A stretch of 64,000 bases of DNA, from the NCBI GenBank assembly GCA_902729315.2, contig LR746278.1, forward strand, positions 250,501 to 314,500, in the 5' to 3' direction. The first letter of the stretch is position 1; each line of letters begins with the position of its first letter. Origin of the DNA: Spirodela intermedia. Taxonomy: Eukaryota; Streptophyta; Magnoliopsida; Alismatales; Araceae. Positions 26,801 to 38,167 of the stretch are shown one piece after another. Both the position numbers and the translations under genes were made by a program. The notes below the pieces were generated by a model. That model saw only the letters and a list, made by a program, of their open reading frames with translations, ran no database searches and had not been told where the DNA came from.

Positions 26801-29800
26801 AACAATCTTTCCCTATGTCTAATCCTCGTCCAAAAAGATTAGAATGTACCATCTTTGGATCAATCCTTTTCTAAAACTAAACAATATCATCATTTCGATC
26901 AGGAAATCCCCAGCCTGCACGGTGTCCAGGCTTTAGCCCACGTATGCAAATTCCAGTCAGTAAATAAGCGAACGGCATTATTTAGCAAAAAGCAAAAACT
27001 AGAATCTAACCAAGACCTGAACTTCAATTCCGTCATTTGTACTCAATTACAAAACATGAACGATGTCACACATGATGCATGGATTACATTCATCGCTCAG
27101 AATATCATAAAGATGCTACCTACTATCACCACTAGCACCATACAGTGACAGAGATAGTGAACGATTCATCTAAGAGGTCAATAAACATTGCTCAATGAAA
27201 CCACGACAGGATCCATAAGTTAAGCAGAAAAGGCTAATAGATGTGCACACAAATATATGCAAAAAAAATTAACATTATTAATGAGGAAGCACCATAAGAT
27301 GTTCATTGTATCTCACTTATTAGCGAACAAAAATCTGGGTTAACAAGTTCTTTTCTGGTCTTATTCCAAAATCATGAAAAATATCCCATCATCAGACATT
27401 TGGGATACCAATCAACAGATAAGGACACTCTTCATCAGCCAATCCTTTATTTCAACCTTCAGTCTTTCAGTATCCATAAGCCTTGAAATGCTTCCAAAAT
27501 CCCCGAATATTGAGTAATTTCCTTGTTCAACACATTTTTGGTCATAATCCTTACATTTTTTGTCTCTCAAGTAGGAGATTAAACCCCGAGAATATAATAT
27601 GTTTACTTTAGTTTTTCTACGGGCTCCAACTCACGGATGGTGGATGCAGATTTTGTTCAAATAGGAACAGAGATAGCAGGATCCACTCATTTTTTTTCAC
27701 CTTCTGAGTTCAAGCATCAAAGACCTAGTTTGGATGGCATAAATAAAAATTCAAAGACCACTCAAAAAGTGCAGCAACTTCTTTTCATCAGTGGGGGGTC
27801 ATTGCCCCTAAATAGGAGATCCAGAAAACAACTCCTTCTAAGGCCTCAATTTCTCTTCCACCTGGGAGAGGTTTTAGTGAGTTCACAAATTGTCTCCATG
27901 CTTTTTTGTGAAGTTAGAACAATCGGACTGCCTGGAGCTTTCTCATGTGATCGGAAACTGAGCAAACCGTTCCCCTCAAGAAACAGATAGCTTACCCAAC
28001 AGGAACCACGATGACCAAAAAGTCAGGGTGCAACTTTCACTATTACATGAGATCAGGAGACGAAAAATGTCCTTTTCTATCTTTACAAAAAAAATATATC
28101 CACATCCATCGAGAGATGAAAAAAATAAATGATGAATGATTCACTAATTAATAGGGAACCCACCTTGCAAAGCACAAATAAAATTTCCATCATCAGTCCA
28201 TTCAGCCTTTCTTTTAATTCGATCCCATACCAAATCCCCAAGTAGATCCATTATCTCTGTCACTAAAACAAATAACACAGGATAAAACTGGAAAAGAGAT
28301 GTGTCACTCAGAAACTTTGCAACCTGCAATAAGAAAAAGGCAAATAAGGATAAAGGCTAGTAATAACAACAGTATTTCTAGTACACGTCTATTTCAGAAC
28401 TAATAATAAGTGGTTTGCTTCATGTCCTTTGGGGCAAGATGATTTAATTAATGAGATCCTTGGTCTACATATGTTGCAGATCGTATTAATGACATAAAAT
28501 TAGTAACGAAAGTAGAAGTTTTGATTAATGAGATCCTTGGTCCACATATCTCGCAGATCGTATTAATGGCATAAAATTAGTAACGAAGGTGCGTGCAAAG
28601 ACAGACAAATGTGAAGAGAGAGAAAGAAGTTGAAGCCGTCCTGTAAAACGTGTATGGTTACCCATAGTCTCAAAATATGGAAACAATATTAGGTTAGATC
28701 AAAACAACATCCTAAAAAACATATAGTGGATGAGAAGATCAAAGACATAATATAAGCCTATTTAAACCTTTGAACAAGAGGACCCATCACATCAAATTGC
28801 TTACTTTTCCATGGATGAAAAGAAAAACTGCAGACTGTCCATTTTAATGAGAAAATATGCCACATAAGTCATTCAATTTAAAATGTCACTTGAACATGCC
28901 ATGTATACTGCAAAGACCCTAATACAATCAAATGATGTTTCTTTCAGTTTAAGTTCAGATACAATAGCTTCGGATCACAAGACTTCTGCTTTTCAGTCAT
29001 GAATCCACACAGCACTTTTTTTTTAAAAGGTGACTGGTCATTTTATGTGTTGGATACAAGAAAACTAAGACTGTTGAGATCCATTACATGTGTATATCAT
29101 CCTTTTGAATTTACGTTTTTAGGTTAATCATTTTACCCTATTAGCAACAGACAGGAATAGCTAGAATTTCATAATTAGGAACTTTCACAAATCCCTGTCA
29201 GTATTTTCATGATGTTTTCAGCATGTGCTCTCCATGAAGTTATAGGGAACACTGGAAAGCATCTGAAACCCATTTTGAAAACTACCTCAATAAGAATAAC
29301 ATCAAAACCCATGTCAGAACCTTTTTTCGTCAAAGCCAATGTCAGAATTCACAAAAATCTCCATCTTATCACATGCACTTGAGCTGCAGAGATAGAAGTT
29401 CGCTCGTAACAGAACACACCGCAGACTTCGCACTTTTATAGTCCAGATCATGCATACACATTGACTGAAGTATTTAATGCAGAAAACCATTGAAGTTATT
29501 CAATTATTTGCTTTCTCATGATAGTCATGTGATCTTTTCACAGTTTAAATCAATGTATTCGTCAGGTTTTTTTCTTTTTTTTGGATTGGTATAACTTTCA
29601 GACTAACTCTTTAATCAAATCAAGTCAATCTGCACGGAACAAGATTAATGTTTAATATGGATTGTACATTAATCGAATCTTCTCCCGTCCAACTCTTCAT
29701 TCAAAACCCAGAAAATTTCCCTGTAATGACTATGGAGAGAATAAGATTTTATTTTATCCATCCCTCAATAAACTCATGCGCATACCAAATAAAATTCATT

Positions 29801-31763
29801 TTGTCTTCTAAAAACTCATATGCCCAGGAAACCTTGAAACAATGAAACATGACAAAGAATTTGCTCTCTGAGGCATCAGGTGACCAGAGGAAGTGTATTG
29901 AACTAGATGACCATGGAGAATTCTGCAGAGGAAGATCGTGGGAAGAAAGAGGATGACGACCTTGAAGCAATCCTGGTTAAGTTTCGTGCCCAAACTCCAT
30001 TTGAATTGAAAGGACATCATTGAAAATGTACAGAAAAACTTAATTATAAATGCTTGCCTTGATGGCTAATTTTAAGGCTGTATTCCGATCTTCATTTTTC
30101 CATGCACGGCATATTTCAATTTTTAGCTCCTTCAGCCTTGAAATATATTCATGTTTTGTCGCAATTTTCTTCTCATCTTCCAGAGCCTTTTCTGGATCAT
30201 CCATCCCGTCAAGATGCATACTCATGGAAGATCTCTCATTCTCTGAAATAGTTTTCGAAAAAGAAAGCGACATCAGTAGCTGAAGCTATCGCTTATCTTT
30301 GCTGCAAAATAACATAAGGTTGTGATCGTTCTCCAAATAAATAATTTAATTTTATATGCCACATGACGGTACGAAAAATACCTTTAAGAATCCCTGGCAG
30401 GATATCAGATGCCTGCATTAAAAATGAAGTATCTTAGAGCTCTCACAATCCATTTGACATTATTCAAGAAAAAGGCAACTCTCTTTCAGGCAACATAGTA
30501 AATAAGAATCACAAGAAAAGAATTTAAAAGGGAAGGATATTTTTCAGTTAAAATTTTGCATGCACGAGAAGCATTTCTCAAAAAACGTTTAGGAACTAAA
30601 TTAAAAATGGCTTCTGAGGACGCGTAAAAATTGCCTTTAAAAACGTCAATAAAACTGGGAAACGAATTAACTTCACTGATTTATGAGCATGATAGGACTC
30701 ACCACTGTGACATTGGCCATACTGCTGTGAGAAAACTTCTGTGACAAACCCTTTGTGAAAACGGCCCATTCTTTCACGGAGTGTTGGACGGATTCATCTG
30801 ATCGCTTTCTAGGGAAATCATTGTACATTTGATCTGATGATTCAATCAGCATAAAAACTCCCGAAGGGTCTACCACATTACCGATCTGATCACCGTGAAC
30901 TCGCAGAGGGTCATTAACGGCAACATTCTGATAGTCAGCAGAATCCACCTGCGAAGACAAATGGTAGGAACATTCTTTCTGTAGCGTAGAATGTCGTCAC
31001 ATAGCGTCTAAATGAAACGGACCATTATTTGCAACCACAAAGCATTTAACAGACGACAAGTATGGTGTTGTGCCAAAATATGTGATCATTTTTTAAGTGA
31101 AATAAGTGATACATCAACTTCTTAACCCATCCACTAAAGTAAGAAAGACTCCATTTCTATTGGCTGCTCTTGTATGATGCGAGTACAGAAAGAATAAGCT
31201 CGGTCACCCATCAAGCACTCCAATTTCTCAGTCTCACACTGCACTTGGACCAAATGGAGAAAGCGAATCACATGAATCACATGAGAGAGCATAGCACCAT
31301 TATTACTGTCACTTGTGTAGTCAACAAGGAAATTGCTTCCTGACATGTAAGGAAATCTCTAGACAGCGGCTAGATGTCACTAGTCTTGTCAAGGACCTGC
31401 CCCTTAATCATCAAAGAACAAGTTGGCGGAGACTCAAAGGAAGCAAGGCTTTGAGCCTGCGTATGGGAATTAAAAGTTGAAGAGCACTGCTCCTCATGAG
31501 CCTCTGGCTGCCTCAGATAAAGGCTGGGAGAACGTAAGAGGAAGGTTATCTGGGAGGCTTATGTAGAAGGTTTTTTACATTGATGTTTGAAAATCACTCA
31601 CCTTCTGGAATGCCTCGGTCCTTGCCCTTTCCGATGAAGATCGCATAGAAGGAGAAGAAGCTGAGGCAAGGGGGTGGTCATGGGCGGCTGTTCTAGAGGG
31701 AAGCGCCGCCCCCGCCCTTTCCTCTTCCAAACGGTATTCCCGGGACCTGAAGTCGAGGAACAT
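8846..31763 (-). CDS. VPS35L: VPS35L (VPS35-like Retriever subunit), 24 exons, 973 aa
   Basis: VPS35L (human C16orf62) is the scaffold of the Retriever complex, which recycles membrane cargo from endosomes with the CCC and WASH complexes. Exons from 5' to 3' are 31602-31763, 31397-31507, 30703-30948, 30382-30412, 30058-30242, 28164-28323, 26097-26193, 23641-23810, 21628-21815, 21326-21511, 21138-21227, 20068-20148, 19153-19296, 12568-12650, 11268-11406, 11118-11201, 10857-11018, 10689-10776, 10314-10391, 9929-9995, 9756-9855, 9208-9294, 9083-9124 and 8846-8986. They total 2922 bases, in phase throughout; human VPS35L is about the same length. Recognisable blocks are [13 protein letters not shown] at the N terminus, [20 protein letters not shown] (exon 6), [20 protein letters not shown] (exon 8), [20 protein letters not shown] (exon 17) and [16 protein letters not shown] (exon 21). 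Exons 2 and 4, the weak donor of exon 9 and exon 22 are the least certain. Intron 5 has a GC donor. Introns 7 and 13 carry retroelements. Confidence 0.9.
13689..13998 (+). repeat. 5' LTR of gypsy element (310 bp)
   Basis: It starts TGATACGATTCC and ends GAGGATCGTATCA, immediately before the tRNA-Met-type primer-binding site. It carries about 25 bases near its 3' end that are missing from the 3' LTR. Confidence 0.92.
18511..18796 (+). repeat. 3' LTR of gypsy element (286 bp)
   Basis: It matches the 5' LTR closely, but lacks about 25 bases between the short shared CATCTTTT and TTGAGGATC motifs. That is a small deletion after insertion. The polypurine tract lies directly upstream. Confidence 0.92.
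22140..22245. repeat. Imperfect tandem repeat of about 32-36 bp, three units, in VPS35L intron 8
   Basis: Three units share the pattern ACTCyrnAGGTaTAACaAGyrCT (for example AGACTCTGTAGGTATAACGA, then ACTCTATAGGTCCAACAAGT, then AGACTCCGAAGGTATAACAA). It lies just outside the left end of the visible duplicate alignment. Confidence 0.6.
24956..26040 (+). mobile_element. Truncated Ty1/copia relic (5' LTR, primer site, decayed gag) in VPS35L intron 7
   Basis: A 250-base LTR starts TGTTGGAGTACC at 24956 and ends TTGGCA at 25205. It is followed at once by TGGTATCAAAG, the usual copia primer-binding site. From about 25430, broken plus-strand frames read like copia Gag (UBN2-type), for example [19 protein letters not shown] and [17 protein letters not shown]. 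Stops and frameshifts are frequent. No pol region and no matching 3' LTR are visible before exon 7 at 26097, so the element is 3'-truncated. The right border is approximate. Confidence 0.75.
26245..26672. mobile_element. Possible solo-LTR-like insertion in VPS35L intron 6
   Basis: A block starting TGTTAGAATAGTGATATTGG and ending near TATAATATTCA looks like a copia LTR by its TG...CA ends and a CT-rich, GC-rising 3' half. It falls inside the region absent from the duplicate at 1-2782. I could not find a clear target-site duplication, so this is tentative. Confidence 0.3.
28447..28590. repeat. 77-bp tandem duplication in VPS35L intron 5
   Basis: The unit beginning ATTAATGAGATCCTTGGT at 28447 recurs at 28524 with few changes. 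Both copies include GATCGTATTAATG and ATAAAATTAGTAACGAA. Confidence 0.85.
30056..30057 (-). other. GC splice donor of VPS35L intron 5
   Basis: Exon 5 ends ...GCCATCAAG, followed by GCAAGC instead of GT. The next exon begins GTTGCAAAG after TTGCAG. Joining here keeps the frame and gives LAIK-VAKFLSD, which matches the human order IVIQCSKLLSD. This makes it a GC-AG intron. Confidence 0.75.
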
Positions 31764-32690
31764 GACTGCCGAAGCCCCAAAGGGATCGTCAAACGCCTGT
31801 ACAGGTCCCCTGGCGGCGCTGGCAGAGATTCCCAGTCGCTCGGCAGGACGTCGATCGCGATCACCGAGGAGAAGCCAATCACTGCTCGCGAATGATCAGA
31901 ATGATCAAAATGGCCGTCAAGAAGCTAACCAGACCCTCGGCAAAGCTGTCCGAGCAACTCCATCTTTCGGCGGGCGCTGCGGCTCGCCGGCTTGAGGTCC
32001 TCCGCCTCCATCGCCGGCGGTCATTCGCGACCGAGGCAGAAACAGAGACGCTCTCCTTCGTCGGAAGCCGACAGGGGCAAATCCGTCTCTCCGCACACTA
32101 AATAATACCGCTCAGCATTTTAATGGGCTGATAATTGGGCCTGGACCAATCGTTCGTATCCCCCAAAGCCCAAACGTTTTTATATTATTCAACATATAAT
32201 TTGAGAAAATAAAATTCCCCGGCACTGTTCCACGTTATTCTGTAATTCCACTTCTTTTATATAAAAAAACAAAAAAAATCTCGTTATTGCATTTTTGTGC
32301 ACTTTAAATTTAAATTAAATAATGATTTACATATTCTGCCAAGTATTATTAGTGTATAAATGTAGTTACGCTTCAGAGATGAGGGCCGAGTACCGGCGGC
32401 ATAAGGGGAGGTGGGGAAGACGAAGGCCGCGGGAGAAGAGGAACCCTAAAGTGTCGTCGTCCTCTCTTTAGGTTCTAGCGGAGCACTGTAGAAATCGACA
32501 ACTGCAGATGGTGGGAATGAGGTGGAAGGTTGTTGTTGTCGCCATACCGCGATCTTGAGGTTGCAGACGATGAGTGATAACCCTGTGGAGGATACGCTCT
32601 TTCCTTGATTTGAGGTGTGTTACTTCCGGCTTCTTGCTGGCTGTGGTCGAGCGGCAAGTATAAAAGGTGAGGAGGGGGGGAGGGGAGCAG
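31764..32690. promoter_or_regulatory. Shared upstream region of divergent VPS35L and SWAP genes
   Basis: These 927 bases lie between two start codons pointing away from each other, so both promoters and 5' leaders must fit here. The part next to VPS35L is GC-rich, the middle is AT-rich (about 32100-32360), and the part next to the SWAP gene is mixed. A TATAAAA at 32659-32665 lies only 26 bases before the SWAP ATG. If it is used, the leader would be very short, so another start is likely. No further gene was seen. Confidence 0.55.
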
Positions 32691-35600
32691 ATGGATGGCT
32701 CCCGGCACCATCAGCTGCAGGAGCAAGAGCAGCAGGTGGATCTAGAGGTGGTGGGGCGGCACGCGCTGCTCTTCGATGATGACTCCACGTCGGCGTTCAT
32801 CAACTCGTCGGACGTGCTCGTCCCCTGGAGTGGGGGCGATGCTTCCCTCCTTATCGACCGCTTCGACGCTCGCCATCTTCTCCCGCAGCTCCCCCTGCGA
32901 GGGGCCTGGAAGAGGCAGCTACAAGAGGATAACCTGCTGGAGCCCGACGGCGTCTCGCGGATCGAACTGGATGCAGAGCGCTATCGAGATCTCGAGAATG
33001 GTGGCGATGGGGAAGATCAGCAAGATGGAGGTGATCAGGAAGATGAAGGTCTGCCTCTCTGTCTCGTTATTAGGTTCTGGAAACATTCGCTTTCAAGTTT
33101 TTGGTATGTCATTGTAAAAGGCCGTTTTCAACTAGTTTATATGTTCGATGTTTCCTTTCGAGCTATCGTCTATGTATCGTTTTTAGAGTCATCCTAATAT
33201 ATGAGAAGACTCTAGTAAACTCCCCATTTTTTAATAGATTCCGGTTATAATGTTAATGATCGATCTGATGATTAGGAATTGGATAATAATTATTCTAGAT
33301 CAACTCTTAAATGACTCCTGGGGTTTTTTTTTTTCGAGGAGAACAATGTTAGTAGCGCTCTCTATATCTTCATATGATTGTAAGAAGAACAAGATGCAAT
33401 GGTCTCCATATGCTGTGCTAGTGTTTTCCTTTTATTGTTAATTTATGAGCTATTTATTTTTATTTATATTCTTGTGGAATTGTTACGAGGCTGTTGTGAG
33501 TTTGGTTTTTTAGACTGTCGTGTTATCCACTGGCAAATCACTACATTAGACATGTTTAAGTGCATTTTGTTGAAGCATCAAGATTCGTCAAAGTTACCGA
33601 ATTGGCTAAATTTTAAAGTGTCTTCTACGTCGGCATTAGGTTTCAGTGAGTCCTATTAGTTAGGTTATCGAAAAAGGATCAGTTGGACGAATTGCATCCG
33701 TCTTCCAGTTTCAAGCTGTTCTGCGCGCCATTTTATTTTTTCTTTTTTAGGGTGTCCTGTTCCTAATATTCCTGTCAACGATCTTATGTTCCTGCATAGT
33801 GGGTTAGAAATGGTTGACAGCGTTGTCTAGTAATCGCTATCAGATGATACCATGTGAAGTAAATGTACGATAATGCTGGGAGAATATCTGATATTCTTAT
33901 TTAACTCCATATCAGGCGTCAAGTAAGATGCTTCCACCTACTTTACAGCTCATCCTCTTTACTTATTAATGGCAAGCTATTGTTTAAAATTTTGGATATA
34001 TTTGAAGTACGATAATGTAGTCCGTAATTGACACTCTGTCACGATGCAGAAGTAAAGAAAAATGGAGCAAAATCTGGCATCTATCGCACAGTTCCGTTTT
34101 CATATAACGCTTCTGGAGACTTGAAGAGTCAGGAAGACGGGTTGGAGCATTCATGCTATCGACCCCCTTTCCCTGTGCCTGAATACCTGCTTAGTAACCT
34201 AGTAAGTGTATAATACGTTTTCCTTTTGATGGAAATTCATTTACGCACGTGTGGATAAATTCCCAACTAGATCATTCTTTGTATTTTCTTTTCTCCAGCT
34301 TATCCAGTGATACTTGTTCAAGGTGCGTGTTTTCTTCTAAGGTTTACATTTCTAAGTTTCAGATGATGGGAGCAGAATGAAGTTCATACCTAAGGTTAGC
34401 ATTCATGGGCACATCGTTTGCATGTGATGTGTCATGACGTAAGGACAGTGCAGGTGGGATTAGAATGATATAATTGCATCGTTTCATGAAGAAATGAGTT
34501 CTTTAAATCTAAACCTGTCTATCTGGATCACCCATATGTTTGGCTTAACTTGCCCTTTTTTTTAAGTTTTACATAACGAGCCACACAATATTCGATCAAA
34601 AAGTTTTCAATACTTATTATTCTAGATCTGTTAACGTTTGCGTTACTGATATTGATACTTTTTCTTTGGGTTGTTGTTGCAGCCTCTGACAGAGAAGGTG
34701 CACCAAATTATTTCCAGAACTGCTAAGTTCGTCAATGAACATGGAGGACAGACTGAGATTATCTTGAGAGTTAAACAAGGTGGTAACCCGTCGTTTGGGT
34801 TTTTGATGCCTGACCATAAACTTCATGCCTACTTCCGTTTCCTTGTTGATCATCCTGAGCTTTCCAGAAGCGTTACTGACACAGTTGGCAAATTAGAAGA
34901 GAAAAAAACACTAGACAGTGTAGAGAATGCGTTGTATATTGCTGGTGGGGCACTTTCATTGCTCGGGTCTGTATATGGTACTGGCGAGGATGATGGAATC
35001 CCAGATACCTCAGAAACCAGGGAAACGCTAGTTAAAAGTTCCAAGGATGCTGCTTCAGCCACAGCCCCTCGCAAATCGCAAACGTCTACTTCCCGTTTTG
35101 ATGACGAAACAAAGGCAGCTATCAAATTACCACCCGCTGTTAGTGAGAAGCCCTTACTGTCTAAAAGGAGCCGTTCATCAGCTATGATCGATTCTGCAGC
35201 TGCACGGAGTAGAACAAAGGAAGTTACAGCTGGTTCTCCCGATTCATTTATCAGCAAGTCTGGAGCGGACTCTTCCAGGCCTAGGGCTCCAGTGGTGGAA
35301 CCCCCATCTAATTTGAAGCGGATGGTTGAGAAGACAGTCGAATTTATTTGTCGGAATGGAAAAGAGTTCGAGGCTTCCCTTATTCAGCAGGATAAAATGA
35401 ATGAAAAATTTCCATTTCTTCGGTCGTCAAACCAGTATCACTCATATTATCTCAAGGTTCTCCAGCATGCTCGCGAGGTATGTTAATTCCCTAATTTTGA
35501 GTAAAAATAATGTCAGTCCGTTAGGCGACGATAATATTTCTTAAATCTACCTGCTCATTTTTTTAGGTTTATTTTCCATCTTTTTATACCATCAGGGAAT

Positions 35601-37494
35601 GATAATTCACATGTGTTTTATTCTTACCTCCATTTGTCTGTTTACTTTATTTTTTATTCCTCCATAAATGGGGGGGTGCCGTTTGGCTTCAGATTCTAGG
35701 GTCAAATAGTCTCTCTTTCTTTTGTTGGGGCTAACTGATGATTGGTTTGGTCTATAGTTAATAGTAGAATTTCCTTGGAAAATAGCATTCCCGAGTGGAA
35801 AGTGAAAGAAGTGACGATCCCTCATTAACATGAGCCCAACACGATGTAAATTTGAATCAGATCACAAGATACGATCCGCTCATGGATTACTGTAGGTTAT
35901 TCATGCGTATACTTTTCCATTCATCTCTTGCAAATCGGCTTTTCTTGGTTAAAACAAAAAATAGAATCATCTCATGTCATTTTAATTAATCTACTTTCAC
36001 CTTTCTTCACCACAAATCTAATTTACTGATTCATCGTCCTGCCAACCCCTGTGCTGCTTGGCCATCTCTATTTGACTGTTTTAGCTTATTTATGAATACT
36101 CACCCGAGAGATCTTTACTGGTCCGGACTCCCATATCCTATTTTCTTTACCTAACTTCAGTTTGATTCCCACCTCTCACCGGATGCGTTTTTACTCTCAT
36201 CTCATTGCAGACAAAGCTACCTTACAAGAATATTTCTGATCACCGTGTCGGAAGCAAGGCAGAAGCTAAGGTGGCTGATGATTATCCTTCAGATGCCTGG
36301 AACGTGGAAAAACAATTCGAAGCCCCACTCCAGCTGGACAGGAAAGAGAAATTCAGGATGGTGCTCGGTGGGTCAAAAAAGGATGCAAATAATTCATCTT
36401 CGAAACCCTCAAAGCCGCCGGGTCTGAGTGCCGAAGAAGCAGCTGCTATTGTCTTGGGAGCAACAAGAGGCCGCCTAGGCAGCCAGACCATGCCCGATGC
36501 CCCAAAGATGCCAGCAATTCACGTTCCTGATGCAATCCGTAGAGCTGTCGAGGGTCCCTCCACCTCCAGCCTCGCGAGTTTCCCTCCTTTCCCTGCCAGC
36601 AACCCTCCATCAAAGTCTACTTCCGACAGCGAGGGAGCCGCAGATCTGCCCAATGGTTCCTCTCCGGCCAAAGAAAGTGACAGCACAGCTGGTTGCATCG
36701 CGAAAGAAGCCGATTCCTCTGTTGCTTCTGCGACAGAGGAGCAGAAGCTGAAAGCAGAGAGGCTGAAGCGCGCAAAATTATTTGCGGCTATGATAAAGAG
36801 TGGTAAGCACAAAGCCGACGAGCACGCGGCTGCTCCGAGCCCGATCCACTCCGGCCATGAACCCCAGCCTGGGGGTGGGAGCGGGAGAGAAGAAGGCAAC
36901 AGCAGCTTGGTGGTACCTGCAGAGGCCGAGAACTCTGGTTCGGGCGAGAAGCCGATACAGAAATTAGCCGCCCATGGCGGAGTGCAGCATGCGGAAGACC
37001 CCGAGGCGGTGGAGCGTGAGCATTCCAGGAAGCGGCACCGTTCCAGACAACACTCGAATGGAGATGGCCACAAGCGCGAGCACCGCAGGCACAGGCACCA
37101 CCGCTCCCCCCCCTCTGAGGACGACGGGCGCCAGCGGAGGAAGCACCGCCACCACCGTTCCTCTTCTTCCAAACGCAAGCGCCGGGGCTCGGACGAGGAC
37201 GAGGACGAGGACGGACGCTCCCACAAGAATAAGAGGAGCTCAGGATCGCAGCGCGATGGCCGTGATCGGCGGCGCCACAGGGAAGAAGAGATGGGCAGTG
37301 ATTCCCGCCGTGATCTGCCGAGCCAGGGGGACTCCAGCTCGAGGCCTTCATCAGAAGCTCATCATCCTCGAGGGCCCTCATCCAAAGATCCCCCCAGTGA
37401 TGGCGTCCAAGAAGAAGCCCGGCCTTCTGTAGCGACCGAGGTTCCCGATGATCTGAGGGCGAAGATCCGGGCGATGCTGCTGGAAACGTTGTAG
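32691..37494 (+). CDS. SWAP/SURP splicing-factor homologue, 4 exons, 862 aa
   Basis: This is a plant relative of suppressor-of-white-apricot (SFSWAP), a nuclear regulator of pre-mRNA splicing. Exons 32691-33048, 34050-34201, 34683-35477 and 36211-37494 join in phase to 863 codons. The N-terminal SWAP (DRY_EERY-type) region shows VGRHALLFDDDS and IDRFDARHLL, continuing in exon 2 (YRTVPFSYNAS, PPFPVPEYLL). SURP1 lies at about residues 172-230 (TEKVHQIISRTAKFVNEHGG) and SURP2 at about 381-435 (VEKTVEFICRNGKEFEASL). The last exon has AAAIVLGATRGRLG and then a long basic RS/His-rich tail (SRKRHRSRQHS, RRHRHHRSP), as in SR-related proteins. Start: first ATG of the exon-1 frame. It is divergent from VPS35L. 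SFSWAP genes elsewhere are autoregulated by intron retention, and the long introns here (1.0 and 0.7 kb) would permit that. Confidence 0.92.
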
Positions 37495-38167
37495 CGAACG
37501 AACGCAGCTGGGGAGAAATCGCCTGCGTGTTCGGTCTAACCCGGGGCCTCCAGTAGGCGGCGACTGACAGCGTATTCGCTCTTACTTTCGTCAATCCTAT
37601 CCGATGATAGGGTTGTGGTCTTTTTTGCCGCGCTCTATTGGCGGCTGATTGAGATCGGGGGGAGCAGGCTGTTTGTCTGCTTGTTATGTGGAAATTGGCC
37701 GGCAGGTGACCATGATTTTCGTCCAATGTTTAAGGAGCATCTGCGGCGTTGTTCTGACCAAATCGGGTGGGTAAGCCTGCCTGCGACTAGTTCACTGACT
37801 GATGAGAGGGAGGGAAATGATGGAAACTTCTCCCACCAAAACGGCAGTCGACAGAGACGAACACAGTCGACCCATCATCAGCATCAGCATCATCATCTGA
37901 ACTGTCCCGTTGACTAAACTTGTATTCCTCATTCTGACGGTGTTCATCTACAAATTGATCCCGCCAGATAAGGGGATGGAACTTCAAAAAATGAAGGCAA
38001 AATATCACCTTTCGGAAATTTACAGGAATAACCTCCGGAGATGCATCTTCAGCCCGCAAAGCACAGCACCAGACACACAGAGGAACGCCCATCTGCAAGA
38101 ACTACGATGGGCTCCCCCCAACCCCCCCCCCCCCACCAAACGAGGGCGGGGCGCGGGCGTCCGTCCG
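37495..38167. other. Intergenic gap between convergent SWAP and TPK genes
   Basis: These 673 bases hold the 3' UTRs of the SWAP gene and of the first TPK gene. They include a poly-C/G run near 38118-38132. No coding feature was seen. Confidence 0.6.

Larger units (their letters stand above)
22305..27795. repeat. VPS35L-internal copy of the segmental duplication
   Basis: This is the gene-resident copy of the block also found at 1-2782. It spans parts of introns 6, 7 and 8 and contains exons 7 (26097-26193) and 8 (23641-23810). Alignment to the left copy is collinear and in the same orientation, apart from the two absent stretches described there. Confidence 0.85.

Noticed and set aside
31134-31346. 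A 70-codon minus-strand frame between VPS35L exons 2 and 3
   Set aside because: It has no similarity to the family at that position, and exons 2 and 3 are phase-compatible without it.
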